From Flavobacteriales bacterium (GTDB lineage: Bacteria; Bacteroidota; Bacteroidia; Flavobacteriales; Flavobacteriaceae), in contig WTJI01000022.1 in the NCBI GenBank assembly GCA_011524905.1, positions 1 to 64,000 on the forward strand: a DNA stretch of 64,000 nt, in the 5' to 3' direction. The position numbers and the translations under genes were made by a program. The stretch's first letter is position 1. Each line of letters begins with the position of its first letter. Below are positions 36,561 through 45,019 of this stretch, piece after piece. The notes beneath the pieces are model-generated. The model was not told the origin of the DNA, did no database searches, and was given only the letters and a program-made list of their open reading frames with translations.

Positions 36561-37456
36561 TGGCTTTGTTGGCGTAATAAATTTGTCAATTCTTCTTCGT
36601 GTATTTGGGGGTTTGCTCCTGATTTAGAAGCTACTAAAGCTCCCATAGCACAGGCTTTTGCCAAGGTTTTTTCTGGCTTTTCTTCTAATAAAAGCCCTGT
36701 AACCAAGGTACCCAAAAAAGAGTCGCCAGCACCCACGGTATCTTTCACTGTAATCGGGAAGCCCGATTGATATATAAATTTAGATCTTTTAAACCAGAGC
36801 GCTCCTTTTTCACCTAGGGTTACGCAAAGTTGATCAGTTTGGCTAAAGTCAGCAATAAACTGCACTTGTTTTTCGATGTTGTTAGTTGGTCCACCAAGTT
36901 GATTTACAATTTCTAATAATTCTTCCTCATTGAGCTTGACGAGATCGGCTTGTCTCATCAACTCATTAATTGTTTTGTAATCATAATGTGGTGGCCGGAG
37001 ATTAACATCAAAAACTCGAAATGAAGCAATTGGTAGAAGTGCCGCTAGTGTTTTTCTCGATATTTCGTTTCGGGTCGCCAGACTCCCGAAAATCAAACAA
37101 TCACAGTTTTGAACGTCTGCTTTTATAGCTGCTTCAAGATTTATAGCATCCCAGGCTACGGGTTCTACAATGGTGTAAGAAGCAGACCCTTTACTGTTTA
37201 ATACTACCTCTACTGTGCCTGTAGGTAGACTATTGTGTGTCTGAATTAGACTTTTTACTTTCATTTCTGATATAGCAGATCTAATAGCCTGACCTAAGCT
37301 GTCACGACCTACAGCACTGATGATGGTCGCATCTACACCGTTTTGTGCTATTCGGTTGGCTACATTTAAAGGCGCACCACCCAATTTTTTACCATCTGGA
37401 AATATATCCCATAGGATTTCACCAAAGCAAATGGCATTTTTTATCTGATTTTTCAT
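36557..37456 (-). CDS. PfkB-family carbohydrate kinase, probable fructokinase
   Basis: Ribokinase-fold sugar kinase, 299 aa. Substrate-side motif near the start: GEILWDIFPDGKKLGGAPLNVANRIAQ. The C-terminal PfkB signature DTVGAGDSFLGTLVTGLL carries the catalytic Asp. The IFPDGKKLGGAP form is common in bacterial fructokinases, and upstream genes encode a GH32 fructan/sucrose hydrolase and a sugar porter, so fructose is the expected substrate. Overlaps the DinB gene by 4 bp; 103 bp separates it from GH32, with no clear promoter. Confidence 0.88.
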   Translation of the reverse strand: MKNQIKNAICFGEILWDIFPDGKKLGGAPLNVANRIAQNGVDATIISAVGRDSLGQAIRSAISEMKVKSLIQTHNSLPTGTVEVVLNSKGSASYTIVEPVAWDAINLEAAIKADVQNCDCLIFGSLATRNEISRKTLAALLPIASFRVFDVNLRPPHYDYKTINELMRQADLVKLNEEELLEIVNQLGGPTNNIEKQVQFIADFSQTDQLCVTLGEKGALWFKRSKFIYQSGFPITVKDTVGAGDSFLGTLVTGLLLEEKPEKTLAKACAMGALVASKSGANPQIHEEELTNLLRQQSQ

Positions 37457-37559
37457 TGATTATTATTGGTCTGATGGTGTCTCAAATAATTATATTTGCC
37501 TGCGATTACGCTAAACAGCTTAATCTAAGCCTTCACATAACAAGAACCAAGTTAAAATC

Positions 37560-39146
37560 TTACTTCTGCTCATTGGGGGTAGCAATCTCAAATATTGTTA
37601 AGTCATCAAGATTTATCTTATCGGTCGTGCTACTTAATGATAGTTTGTTAAATGGTGCTTTTGCAAAATACAGTGCCGTTAGGGCAGTTTCTCCATCATC
37701 AAAAAAAAGCTCAACCGATGTTTTATCAATTATGACTTCAATTGGAATATTACTGGTTAGCGCAGTACGTGTTGCTTTTTGAATTTGTGCGGCAAAATCA
37801 TCTGAAAAAGAATTGATTTGTAGTCCAGTCCGATCCAAGAAAAAGGAACGGGAGGTACTGTCATATCCGAAAGTTAGTAAATCGCCCTCTGGGCTCTCCA
37901 ACTGAAAGGTGTAGCGTTCATTTTCTTTGGGTGTGAGTGTTGACTTGAGCAGTATATTACTTAGGTTCGTTCCGTTTTCTGCGATTAATACCGTTTTGGT
38001 ATCAAAAGTAGTTTGATTCCATTTTTTTTTCAGTTTGGTGTTTTTATAAATTGAGGGCTCGGGTTTAACACGCAATCTGAAGGTTTTCCCAAAAGGGACT
38101 AAATCTATTTCTCGGGCAATAGTCATTTGGTTTTTCCACTGTTGTGTAGGTACTTCTCGTGCGTATTCCCAGTTAGACATCCAGCCGATTATTACTCTTT
38201 TACCGTCAGGATGTTCCAGATTATCAAAGCTTACGCTAGCATAATTGTCTTTACCAAAATCTAACCAGAAGTCTTGTTTTTGGCTTATTTGTTGGGCAAA
38301 ATTTGGGTCAACAGTGAATGTTGATCCATCCCAATCACCAATAAAATACTGGGTTGCGCTTCCGCCATTGGGTCCTCCTGGATTAATACTAACCAATAAG
38401 ACCCATTTTTTATTTGGGGAACCTGCTATGGGAAGTTCCATTAGTTCGGGGCACTCCCAAACCCCACTGTGGTTGCCCATGTCTTTCCCGAAAGTGGAAA
38501 GTTTTTCCCATTGTTTTAAGTTACTGGAGCCATAAAAATAGACAACATCTTTCACAGCAAGTGCCATCACCCATTTTTGATTTTTGTTATCCCAAAATAC
38601 TTTTGGATCTCTAAAATCTTTAATTCCTGGATTAGCGATAACGGGGTTGCCATCATATTTCATCCAACTATATCCTTTATCCAAAGAATAGGCGATACTT
38701 TGTGTTTCATAGGTGCGGTTACCACGGTCTTCTCCGTCATGATCATGATTGGTATAAATGGCTACAATGGGTGGGTTTTCTATAGAGCCGAAGCCCGAGG
38801 TGTTTTGGTGATCGACGACAGCACTTCCTGAGAAGATTGTGCCTAATTTATCTGGGAACAAGGCAATTGGTTGTTCTTTCCAATGGATTAAATCTTCACT
38901 GGTTGCATGACCCCAGTGCATTGGTCCCCAAATATTACTAAAAGGGTGGTATTGGAAGTACAAATGGTAGGTGCCTTCCCAATAAAACATGCCATTAGGA
39001 TCATTTATCCAGTTGTTTTTTGGGCTGAAATGGAAATGGGGACGAAATTGTTTTTCTTCTTGTGTGTAATCCATTTTTTGAGATAACATCAGTTGTGGAA
39101 GGACTAATATTCCGAGTATGAAAGGATTTCTTAGCTGGGCAAACAT
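37560..39146 (-). CDS. Secreted glycoside hydrolase family 32 enzyme (levanase/inulinase/invertase type)
   Basis: Hydrolyses beta-fructosyl linkages of sucrose or fructans. 528 aa. A signal peptide precedes LSQKMDY with no lipobox Cys, so it is periplasmic or secreted rather than a lipoprotein. The three GH32 acidic motifs are present: nucleophile D49 in WINDPNG, FRDPKVFW, and the acid/base Glu in WECPEL. A C-terminal beta-sandwich (IEVIIDKTSVELFFDDGE) completes the fold. 13 bp after the MFS porter gene. The substrate within GH32 cannot be fixed by eye. No SusC/SusD pair is nearby, unusual for a Bacteroidetes polysaccharide locus. Confidence 0.93.
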   Translation of the reverse strand: MFAQLRNPFILGILVLPQLMLSQKMDYTQEEKQFRPHFHFSPKNNWINDPNGMFYWEGTYHLYFQYHPFSNIWGPMHWGHATSEDLIHWKEQPIALFPDKLGTIFSGSAVVDHQNTSGFGSIENPPIVAIYTNHDHDGEDRGNRTYETQSIAYSLDKGYSWMKYDGNPVIANPGIKDFRDPKVFWDNKNQKWVMALAVKDVVYFYGSSNLKQWEKLSTFGKDMGNHSGVWECPELMELPIAGSPNKKWVLLVSINPGGPNGGSATQYFIGDWDGSTFTVDPNFAQQISQKQDFWLDFGKDNYASVSFDNLEHPDGKRVIIGWMSNWEYAREVPTQQWKNQMTIAREIDLVPFGKTFRLRVKPEPSIYKNTKLKKKWNQTTFDTKTVLIAENGTNLSNILLKSTLTPKENERYTFQLESPEGDLLTFGYDSTSRSFFLDRTGLQINSFSDDFAAQIQKATRTALTSNIPIEVIIDKTSVELFFDDGETALTALYFAKAPFNKLSLSSTTDKINLDDLTIFEIATPNEQK

Positions 39147-39159
39147 AAACTGAAAAAAA

Positions 39160-40500
39160 TTAAGTTTTGATAAGTTTTTTACTTAATTCTTCAAGGGAAA
39201 CTCCTTTGGTTTCGGGCATGCTCAAACGCGTCCAGACCAGCTGACCGATCATCATAAAAGAAAAGAAAGCAAAGATAGGCCAAGGATTGTCGCCGAAAAC
39301 ACCTTCTTTTTCATCGAGAAAAAGAGGCGTAATTAGTGTGATTAGGGCTGCAAAAACCCAATGCACGCCGGTACCCCAGGACTGTCCATAGGCCCGGACT
39401 TTATTGGGAAATATTTCTGAAATAAAGACCCAGATTACTGCACCTTGACCAATAGCATGAGAAGCGATAAATAATAGTATAAAGCTTATCAATAAAACAG
39501 GGTCGGCTTGACTGTAAAAACACCAAGCCACCATGGCCAAACTAAATATATATCCTACTGATCCAATAGTCATTAGTTGTTTGCGTCCTAAGGAGTCAAT
39601 CAAGCGTACGCCAATAATGGTAAAAATCAAGTTGACCGTACCAATTGATATGGAACTGAAAAGAGATTCTTGGGTCGCCAGACCCGAGCGCTCTAAAATT
39701 TCAGGGGCGTAGTAGAGGACAAAATTGATACCCGACCATTGGTTGAAGAATGCCAAGAAAAAAGCCAATAATAAAACCCGATTGTATTTTTTTTGAAATA
39801 GCGATTCTGTCGAAGATTCACTATTTGTAGCCGCTTTAATTTCTTCCATCTTTTTTTTGGCTTCTTTTTCTTCATAAATAAAGGAGAGTATTCTTAGACC
39901 TTCAGCATCGTTTTTTTGAGTAAGCAGTAACCATCGAGGACTTTCGGGCACACGAATAACAAGAACGCAATAGACTAAAGCTGGAAGTGCCTCAACACCT
40001 AACATATAGCGCCAATCACTACTTCCACCAACACCATCTAAGAGATAGTTGGAGAGGAATGCAACGAAAATACCAAACACAAGATTGAATTGATAAAGCG
40101 CCACATAACGACCCCGACTTTTTGCAGAAGCGATTTCAGAAATATAGACAGGGACCGCTACTGAAGAAGCTCCTACACCAAGGCCTCCAATAAATCGCAT
40201 TATAGAAAAGGTGTAAGGATCTGGAGCCAAACCAGAACCTAAAGCTGATACTAAATATAATATTCCAATCCAAAACAACGTTTTTTTACGACCAAAGTAT
40301 TGTGACGGAAGCCCACCAAAAAGCGAACCTATAACCGTTCCCCATAAAGCCATGGACATAATAAAAGTGCCGTGAAATAATGGACTCAATTGCCACAGCT
40401 CCTTGACGGGCTGGTTGGCTCCTGAAATAACAACTGTGTCAAATCCAAATAGAAAACCAGCGATAGCAGCAGTAATCGACCAGAGTAAAGTTTTATTCAT
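39160..40500 (-). CDS. Sugar porter of the major facilitator superfamily
   Basis: Inner-membrane sugar:H+ symporter, 446 aa, about 12 helices. Sugar-porter motifs: GFLFGFDTVVISGA in helix 1, FGRKKTLFWIG in loop 2-3, PESPRWLLL at the end of helix 6, QQWSGINF-like NQWSGINFVLYYAPEI in helix 7, and the C-terminal PETKGVSLEEL. First gene of the run with GH32 and PfkB kinase, so it probably imports the fructose released by GH32 (inference). Its 5' region faces the Trp-Trp leader on the other strand. Confidence 0.92.
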   Translation of the reverse strand: MNKTLLWSITAAIAGFLFGFDTVVISGANQPVKELWQLSPLFHGTFIMSMALWGTVIGSLFGGLPSQYFGRKKTLFWIGILYLVSALGSGLAPDPYTFSIMRFIGGLGVGASSVAVPVYISEIASAKSRGRYVALYQFNLVFGIFVAFLSNYLLDGVGGSSDWRYMLGVEALPALVYCVLVIRVPESPRWLLLTQKNDAEGLRILSFIYEEKEAKKKMEEIKAATNSESSTESLFQKKYNRVLLLAFFLAFFNQWSGINFVLYYAPEILERSGLATQESLFSSISIGTVNLIFTIIGVRLIDSLGRKQLMTIGSVGYIFSLAMVAWCFYSQADPVLLISFILLFIASHAIGQGAVIWVFISEIFPNKVRAYGQSWGTGVHWVFAALITLITPLFLDEKEGVFGDNPWPIFAFFSFMMIGQLVWTRLSMPETKGVSLEELSKKLIKT

Positions 40501-40542
40501 TTTGATTTCTTTTTCTAAAGAAAGTGAAAAAAAAATAAATCT

Positions 40543-40663
40543 GATACAATATTGTTATTTAGACTGCGTTATTAACACAAATACTGTTATTATGAATTGG
40601 TGGAAAGAATTAATTAGCTATTGTATCGGAGCCTAATCAAAGCATTAGGCTCTTGATACCTTT
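40543..40663 (+). promoter_or_regulatory. Attenuator-like leader: Trp-Trp mini-ORF with competing hairpins
   Basis: Three segments can pair in two exclusive ways. GATACAATA (40543-40551) is the exact complement of TATTGTATC (40619-40627). The last five bases of the latter also pair with GATAC (40655-40659) as the outer part of a strong hairpin whose core is GAGCCTAAT/ATTAGGCTC (40629-40652). That hairpin is followed by CTTTTC, a weak U-tract. The mini-ORF lies between them and its stop codon is inside the hairpin. The layout resembles amino-acid attenuators, but no tryptophan gene lies downstream. Confidence 0.4.
40592..40636 (+). CDS. 14-residue Trp-Trp leader-peptide candidate
   Basis: ATG ORF encoding MNWWKELISYCIGA, with consecutive TGG codons at 3 and 4 and its TAA inside the 5' arm of the hairpin at 40629-40652. 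Length and the tandem Trp codons are those of a leader peptide. The track shows only a longer frame running through it. The next gene, rmuC, begins 158 nt on and seems to have its own promoter, so cis-regulation of rmuC is doubtful and a trans-acting RNA is possible. Chance cannot be excluded. Confidence 0.35.
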   Translation: MNWWKELISYCIGA

Positions 40664-40738
40664 TCTATCTGAGGTTTGTACTTCAAGATAATATTGTAAC
40701 AAGGAAAGTGTCACTTGACCACTTTATCCTTGTTTTTT

Positions 40739-40773
40739 TTTGTTTCAAGATCACAATTTTTCTGTTACCTTTC
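40739..40773 (+). promoter_or_regulatory. Putative rmuC promoter
   Basis: TTTG at 40739-40742 and TACCTTTC at 40766-40773 (one mismatch), 23 nt apart; the ATG is 21 nt downstream. The 40501-40794 gap otherwise holds only the Trp-Trp leader. Confidence 0.45.
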
Positions 40774-40794
40774 CTCTTTCTAACGAAAGTGATC

Positions 40795-42075
40795 ATGGAA
40801 TATGTCCTCTTAGTTTTATTGATTGCCATTGCAGGTCTATTGGTTATGATCTTGGTACGACAATCTGCCCAGGGTACGGATGAAAACGAGTTGCAAGAAA
40901 AGCTGACCAAGGACTTGAATCGAAATAGGGAGGAATTACAACGCAACCTGAGGGAAAACAGATTAGAGTTGACGCAAAGTTTAGATCGTCTTGTGGAAAG
41001 TTTAGGAAAAAAAGCCAAAGAAGATCGCGAAGAACAGCGGAATACTTTAAAAGATTTCCAAGAGACGTTTGCAAAAAATGTTCAAAATTTCAATGAATTA
41101 CAAAAGCAGAAGTTTGAGACCATGCAGCAGAAGCAAGACGAATTGGTTAAAACTACAGAACTGCGACTGGAGAAAATGCGAGAAACAGTAGATGAAAAAC
41201 TTCACAAAACCCTTGAGGAGCGTTTGGGTAAATCTTTTGAAATAGTTACGCAGCAGTTACTTCGTGTCCAGAAAGGTTTGGGAGAAATGCAAACCCTTGC
41301 CGCTGGCGTCGGAGATTTAAAAAAAGTTTTGAGTAATGTAAAAACCAGAGGGGTGTTGGGTGAAATACAACTTGCGAATATTTTAGAACAAATTCTTGCC
41401 CCAGAGCAATACGCTGCTAATGTAAAGACCAAAAAAGGCTCTGATGCGCTAGTGGAATTTGCTCTTAAATTGCCAGGAAAAAGTGAGTCTGAAGGACCTG
41501 TTTATTTACCCATAGATGCTAAGTTTCCTCAAGAAGATTATTTGCGGTTACAGTCCGCCTATGAAAATGGCGACCCTACCCTGATAGATACAAGCCTGCG
41601 GGCTTTGTTGCAAAACATTAAAAAATTTGCGAAAGATATATCCCAAAAATATATTGATCCGCCGCATACGACAGATTTTGGGATTTTATTTTTACCCATT
41701 GAAGGCCTTTATGCTGAAGTGGTTCGGCATCCCGATTTGATTGCTCAATTGCAGCGGGAGTCTAAAATAGTTATCACCGGACCGACTACATTAGCGGCGA
41801 TGCTCAATAGTCTTCAAATGGGCTTCAGAACCTTGGCAATACAGAAAAGGAGTAGCGAAGTTTGGCAGATTTTGGCAGCTGTCAAAAAAGAATTCCAAAT
41901 GTTTGGAGGCGTTTTAGAAAAAGCCCAAAAGAAAATAAATGAAGCCGATCAAGAAATAAATAAATTGGTTACTACCCGAACCAAGATGATGTTGTCAAAG
42001 CTTCGAAAAGTAGAAACTTTGGATCAACCAAAGGAAGTTGACGACAATCCATTGGGACTACCACCAAATTCTTAA
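40795..42075 (+). CDS. rmuC: RmuC-family DNA recombination protein
   Basis: 426 aa from the ATG at 40795 (MEYVLLVLLIAIAG); the 29 upstream residues in the track are not family-like and precede the likely promoter. One N-terminal membrane helix (about 3-20), a long coiled coil (about 28-170, rich in ELQ, KLTK and REE), then the RmuC nuclease-like domain with LAAGVGDLKKVLSNVKTRGVLGE, PIDAKFPQEDYLRL and GPTTLAAMLNSLQMGF. The family limits inversions at short repeats; its chemistry is not settled. Followed by a DUF2490 gene after 11 bp. Confidence 0.93.
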   Translation: MEYVLLVLLIAIAGLLVMILVRQSAQGTDENELQEKLTKDLNRNREELQRNLRENRLELTQSLDRLVESLGKKAKEDREEQRNTLKDFQETFAKNVQNFNELQKQKFETMQQKQDELVKTTELRLEKMRETVDEKLHKTLEERLGKSFEIVTQQLLRVQKGLGEMQTLAAGVGDLKKVLSNVKTRGVLGEIQLANILEQILAPEQYAANVKTKKGSDALVEFALKLPGKSESEGPVYLPIDAKFPQEDYLRLQSAYENGDPTLIDTSLRALLQNIKKFAKDISQKYIDPPHTTDFGILFLPIEGLYAEVVRHPDLIAQLQRESKIVITGPTTLAAMLNSLQMGFRTLAIQKRSSEVWQILAAVKKEFQMFGGVLEKAQKKINEADQEINKLVTTRTKMMLSKLRKVETLDQPKEVDDNPLGLPPNS

Positions 42076-42086
42076 TAACCATAAAT

Positions 42087-42761
42087 ATGAACCGTATATT
42101 ACTCTTATGGGTGACTAGTGTATGCTGTTTGGGACTGCTATCTGATCCCGTTTATTCACAGGAAAACCAAGAGCACCATGCATGGAATGCTTTATTTAGT
42201 ACTTATTCTTTAACAGAGTCAAATAGTTTACGGCTAGAAACCCACTACCGAACCAAAGATTTTTATGCTACTCAGCAGCAAATTCTAATTCGCCCTTCCT
42301 TTATTAGAAAACTGTCAAAATATGCGAGTGTAGCAGTAGGTTATACTTATCTTGACACTGGCTTGGGAGCCGGACGGATTAAAGAAAATAATTTGTGGGA
42401 GCAGTTATTCGTAAAGATTCCTATTTATAAACGGATTAATTTTTTTGGATGGATTCGTGCTGAACACCGTTGGATAGGAATGCAAAACGCCAATTTTGTT
42501 ACGCGAATAAGATTCAGAAATGGGATTGATTTTCCTTTGATTAAGGACGATTTGCGTTTTCTGGTCTATAATGAGGCATTTTTGAATTTTGAAAATAGTT
42601 TCCCTGCACAGTTCAATCAAAATTGGTCCTACGTAGGATTGAGCAAAAAATTTGGCGATCATTTTCGTTTACAGACGGGTTACCAGCGTACCTCGATTAA
42701 TAAAAACGGGAGTATTTTAGCTAGGAATATTTGGTTTACTATTCTCTTTTGGCAGTTGTAG
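42087..42761 (+). CDS. DUF2490 outer-membrane beta-barrel-like protein
   Basis: 224 aa. Signal peptide MNRILLLWVTSVCCLGLLSDPVYSQ, then an aromatic-rich, alternating-strand sequence typical of a small barrel: HHAWNALFSTYSLT, LRLETHYRTKDFYATQQQILIRP, VAVGYTYLDTG, NFFGWIRAEHRWI and a C-terminal LARNIWFTILFWQL ending in aromatic residues. Matches the DUF2490 family, whose function is unknown. 11 bp after rmuC and possibly co-transcribed, with no functional link known. Confidence 0.83.
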   Translation: MNRILLLWVTSVCCLGLLSDPVYSQENQEHHAWNALFSTYSLTESNSLRLETHYRTKDFYATQQQILIRPSFIRKLSKYASVAVGYTYLDTGLGAGRIKENNLWEQLFVKIPIYKRINFFGWIRAEHRWIGMQNANFVTRIRFRNGIDFPLIKDDLRFLVYNEAFLNFENSFPAQFNQNWSYVGLSKKFGDHFRLQTGYQRTSINKNGSILARNIWFTILFWQL

Positions 42762-42878
42762 TATTTGTTTCGTAAAAAAAAGATTTTGTGTCAAATGCAC
42801 CTTTCAGTTTTATGAAAGCTTGGAAAAAGCCTTGATGAAAAAGATTTATCTTACGACCATTAATAAAGAATAAGGCAC

Positions 42879-43859
42879 ATGAAAGCTATTGTATGTCATA
42901 CCCTAGGTTTACCCGATCAATTGGAATTGAGAGAATGTCCTGTTCCGTCTCCCAAGGAAAAGGAGGTAGTTGTCAAAGTGCATATCTGTAGTTTAAATTT
43001 CCCAGACACATTAATTATTCAAGGTAAATATCAAATTCAACCTACCCTACCTTTTACACCTGGGAGTGATATTGCAGGTGAGGTAGTTGCTGTTGGTAGT
43101 AAGGTCAAACATCTAGCCGAGGGTGATGCCGTTTTTGGTCTCTTACCTTATGGTGGTTTATCAGAATTTGTTGCTGTACCAGCCACTAGTGTTTTTCCAA
43201 AGCCACCGACAATGCCAGATGAAGTAGCAGCTTCATTTATGATGGCTTTTGGAACTTCTTATCATGCGCTTAAGGACAGAGCTGCACTAAAAAAAGGGGA
43301 GACGCTCGTTGTATTAGGTGCAGCAGGGGGAGTAGGCTCGGCAGCTGTTGTTTTAGGGAAACTGATGGGGGCCAAAGTTATAGCCTGTGCAGCGACAAAA
43401 GACAAGTTGGACTATTGTACTGATTTGGGTGCTGATGCAGTTATTAATTATCAAACCGAAGACCTGAAAGGTCAAATAAAAGCCTTGACCAATGGCAAAG
43501 GAGCCGATGTCGTATATGATGCTGTTGGCGGAACATTTAGCGAACCAGCACTACGCGCCATGGCTTGGGCAGGGCGGTTTTTGGTGGTTGGGTTTGCTGC
43601 GGGTGATATTCCCAAAATCCCACTCAATCTTCCTTTACTAAAATCTTGTCAGATTGTTGGCGTATTCTGGGGTTCTTGGGCCATGCAGTACCCTGCTGAA
43701 AGCATGACCAACACCCTTCAGTTAATTCAATGGTACCAAGCAGGATCTATTCAACCTCACATTGATGCCATATATGATTTAAAGGATACTCCACTTGCTT
43801 TGACAGCCATGATGCAAAGAAAAGTTAAAGGAAAGATTGTGGTAAGGTGTACCCTTTAA
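42879..43859 (+). CDS. NADPH:quinone oxidoreductase-like zinc-independent MDR protein
   Basis: 326 aa, medium-chain dehydrogenase/reductase fold without zinc ligands. The N-terminal GroES-like domain carries PFTPGSDIAGEVVAVGSKV; the cofactor fold has VVLGAAGGVGSAAVVLGKLMGAKV, the AAGGVG form of quinone oxidoreductases, then GADAVINYQTEDL and VVYDAVGGTF. It would reduce quinones or enones with NADPH, cytoplasmic. Stands alone; substrate unassigned. Confidence 0.88.
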   Translation: MKAIVCHTLGLPDQLELRECPVPSPKEKEVVVKVHICSLNFPDTLIIQGKYQIQPTLPFTPGSDIAGEVVAVGSKVKHLAEGDAVFGLLPYGGLSEFVAVPATSVFPKPPTMPDEVAASFMMAFGTSYHALKDRAALKKGETLVVLGAAGGVGSAAVVLGKLMGAKVIACAATKDKLDYCTDLGADAVINYQTEDLKGQIKALTNGKGADVVYDAVGGTFSEPALRAMAWAGRFLVVGFAAGDIPKIPLNLPLLKSCQIVGVFWGSWAMQYPAESMTNTLQLIQWYQAGSIQPHIDAIYDLKDTPLALTAMMQRKVKGKIVVRCTL

Positions 43860-44087
43860 ATCAAGCCCACCGATAGAAGATTCATTCTTCTTTTTGCTCC
43901 TTTTTGACGTCATTCCCATTATTTACTCCTTTTTTAATAAAAAGCGACAGGGATGATTCGTTTTGTCATTAGTGGGGGTTGGTAGATTTTTGGAATGTAT
44001 TCAACTTGAATGATAAATATTGTTTTTATTCAAGATGGTTTTCTCGTAAAGGATGATAAAGGGAAACGCAAGTGAAAACTAAAAAGC

Positions 44088-44122
44088 AAAACCCCTGAAA
44101 ATCTAAGTTTATCAGGGGTTTT
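44088..44122 (-). terminator. Terminator after tRNA-Phe
   Basis: AAAACCCCTGA (44088-44098) and TCAGGGGTTTT (44112-44122) form a perfect 11-bp stem. In the minus direction a T-rich run follows. The rest of 43860-44087 shows only a weak inverted repeat (44005-44034) and no credible gene. Confidence 0.85.
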
Positions 44123-44124
44123 TG

Positions 44125-44197
44125 TGGTACCTCCAGGAATCGAACCAGGGACACAAGGATTTTCAGTCCTTTGCTCTACCAACTGAGCTAAGGTACC
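44125..44197 (-). tRNA. tRNA-Phe (GAA)
   Basis: 73-nt cloverleaf on the minus strand: acceptor GGTACCT/AGGTACC with discriminator A; D-arm GCTCAGTTGGTAGAGC; anticodon loop CTGAAAA (GAA, plus coordinates 44162-44164) in an AGGA/TCCT-type stem; T-arm CCTGGTTCGATTCCAGG. CCA not encoded. The ORF 44030-44275 in the track is a shadow across it. Confidence 0.97.
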
Positions 44198-44212
44198 CCG
44201 CTTAAAGCGAGG

Positions 44213-44244
44213 CAAATATAAATTGCTTTTTAGTTCTCTACAAA
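44213..44244 (-). promoter_or_regulatory. tRNA-Phe promoter
   Basis: Minus-strand TTTG (44241-44244), 20 nt, TATATTTG (44213-44220), then the tRNA 5' end 15 nt on. Same arrangement as the tRNA-Asp promoter. Confidence 0.75.
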
Positions 44245-44287
44245 TCAAATCTTCTAAATTTGTAATTATAATCAATAAATACTGGGC

Positions 44288-45019
44288 TTGTTGTTACTGT
44301 TAGACATTGGGAATACCACTATTAAATATCGTATTTATAAGGAGGATAAGTGTGTGGATTCGGGATTGATTACTAAAATAGAGTTGGCGAAAAGAGCTGA
44401 GGAGGAAAAGGAATTTAAAGCAGTTTCAACGATTTTCTTTGCTGACGTAAGAGGTGGTTTTTCTTCTTTTTTAAGTCAGACTTTTCCTAAGGCAAAACAA
44501 GTTTCTTTACAAAGTAATGACTTGAAATATCCTTTTATCAACGCCTATCAAACTCCTGAAACCTTAGGTTCTGATCGGAAGGCCTTGGTTGCAGCAGCCT
44601 ATTTTGTATACCCAAGAACTCACTGTTTAGTGATCGATGCTGGTAGCTGTATAACCTATGATTATATTGACGATTCGGGTGTATATCATGGTGGTGCCAT
44701 TAGCCCTGGGATTGCCATGCGATACAGAGCGCTGCACCAACAAACAGGAAAACTCCCCGACTTGACCCCTTCCATAACGAATACCTTTGTTGGTCAGTCC
44801 ACAGATTCTGCAATTCATGGCGGTATTTTCCAAGGAGTGCTGGGCGAAATCTTACACCAAATTTCCTATTATCAACAAAATTATGAAAACCTACATATTG
44901 TTTTAACAGGTGGGGACTGGCATTGGTTGTTTAAAAACATAAAAAAACCCATCTTTGCCGAACCAAATTTTCTGTTGGACGGGATGTTTGCCCTTTGGCA
45001 GTACAACAAAAATTCATGA
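44288..45019 (+). CDS. coaX: Type III pantothenate kinase
   Basis: First step of coenzyme A synthesis. 243 aa. ASKHA-fold motifs: LLLLDIGNTTIKY at the N-terminus (phosphate loop with catalytic Asp), TLGSDRKALVAAA, VIDAGSCITYDYID and GGAISPGIAMRYRALHQQTGKLP, then TGGDWHWLF. No usable ATG exists before the conserved LLLDIGNT, so the start must be a TTG (44288 or 44291). The last bases overlap the outer-membrane protein gene by 4 bp (ATGA), starting a conserved-looking envelope operon. Confidence 0.95.
   Translation: MLLLLDIGNTTIKYRIYKEDKCVDSGLITKIELAKRAEEEKEFKAVSTIFFADVRGGFSSFLSQTFPKAKQVSLQSNDLKYPFINAYQTPETLGSDRKALVAAAYFVYPRTHCLVIDAGSCITYDYIDDSGVYHGGAISPGIAMRYRALHQQTGKLPDLTPSITNTFVGQSTDSAIHGGIFQGVLGEILHQISYYQQNYENLHIVLTGGDWHWLFKNIKKPIFAEPNFLLDGMFALWQYNKNS

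Noticed and set aside
44005-44034. CTTGAAT/ATTCAAG inverted repeat as a possible terminator
   Set aside because: Only 7 bp with a 16-nt loop, AT-rich, and no T-run; chance is likely.
44030-44275. 81-aa minus-strand ORF in the track
   Set aside because: It runs across tRNA-Phe and its terminator (the AQLVEQRTENPCVPGSIPGG text is a typical translation of a tRNA gene), so it is spurious.
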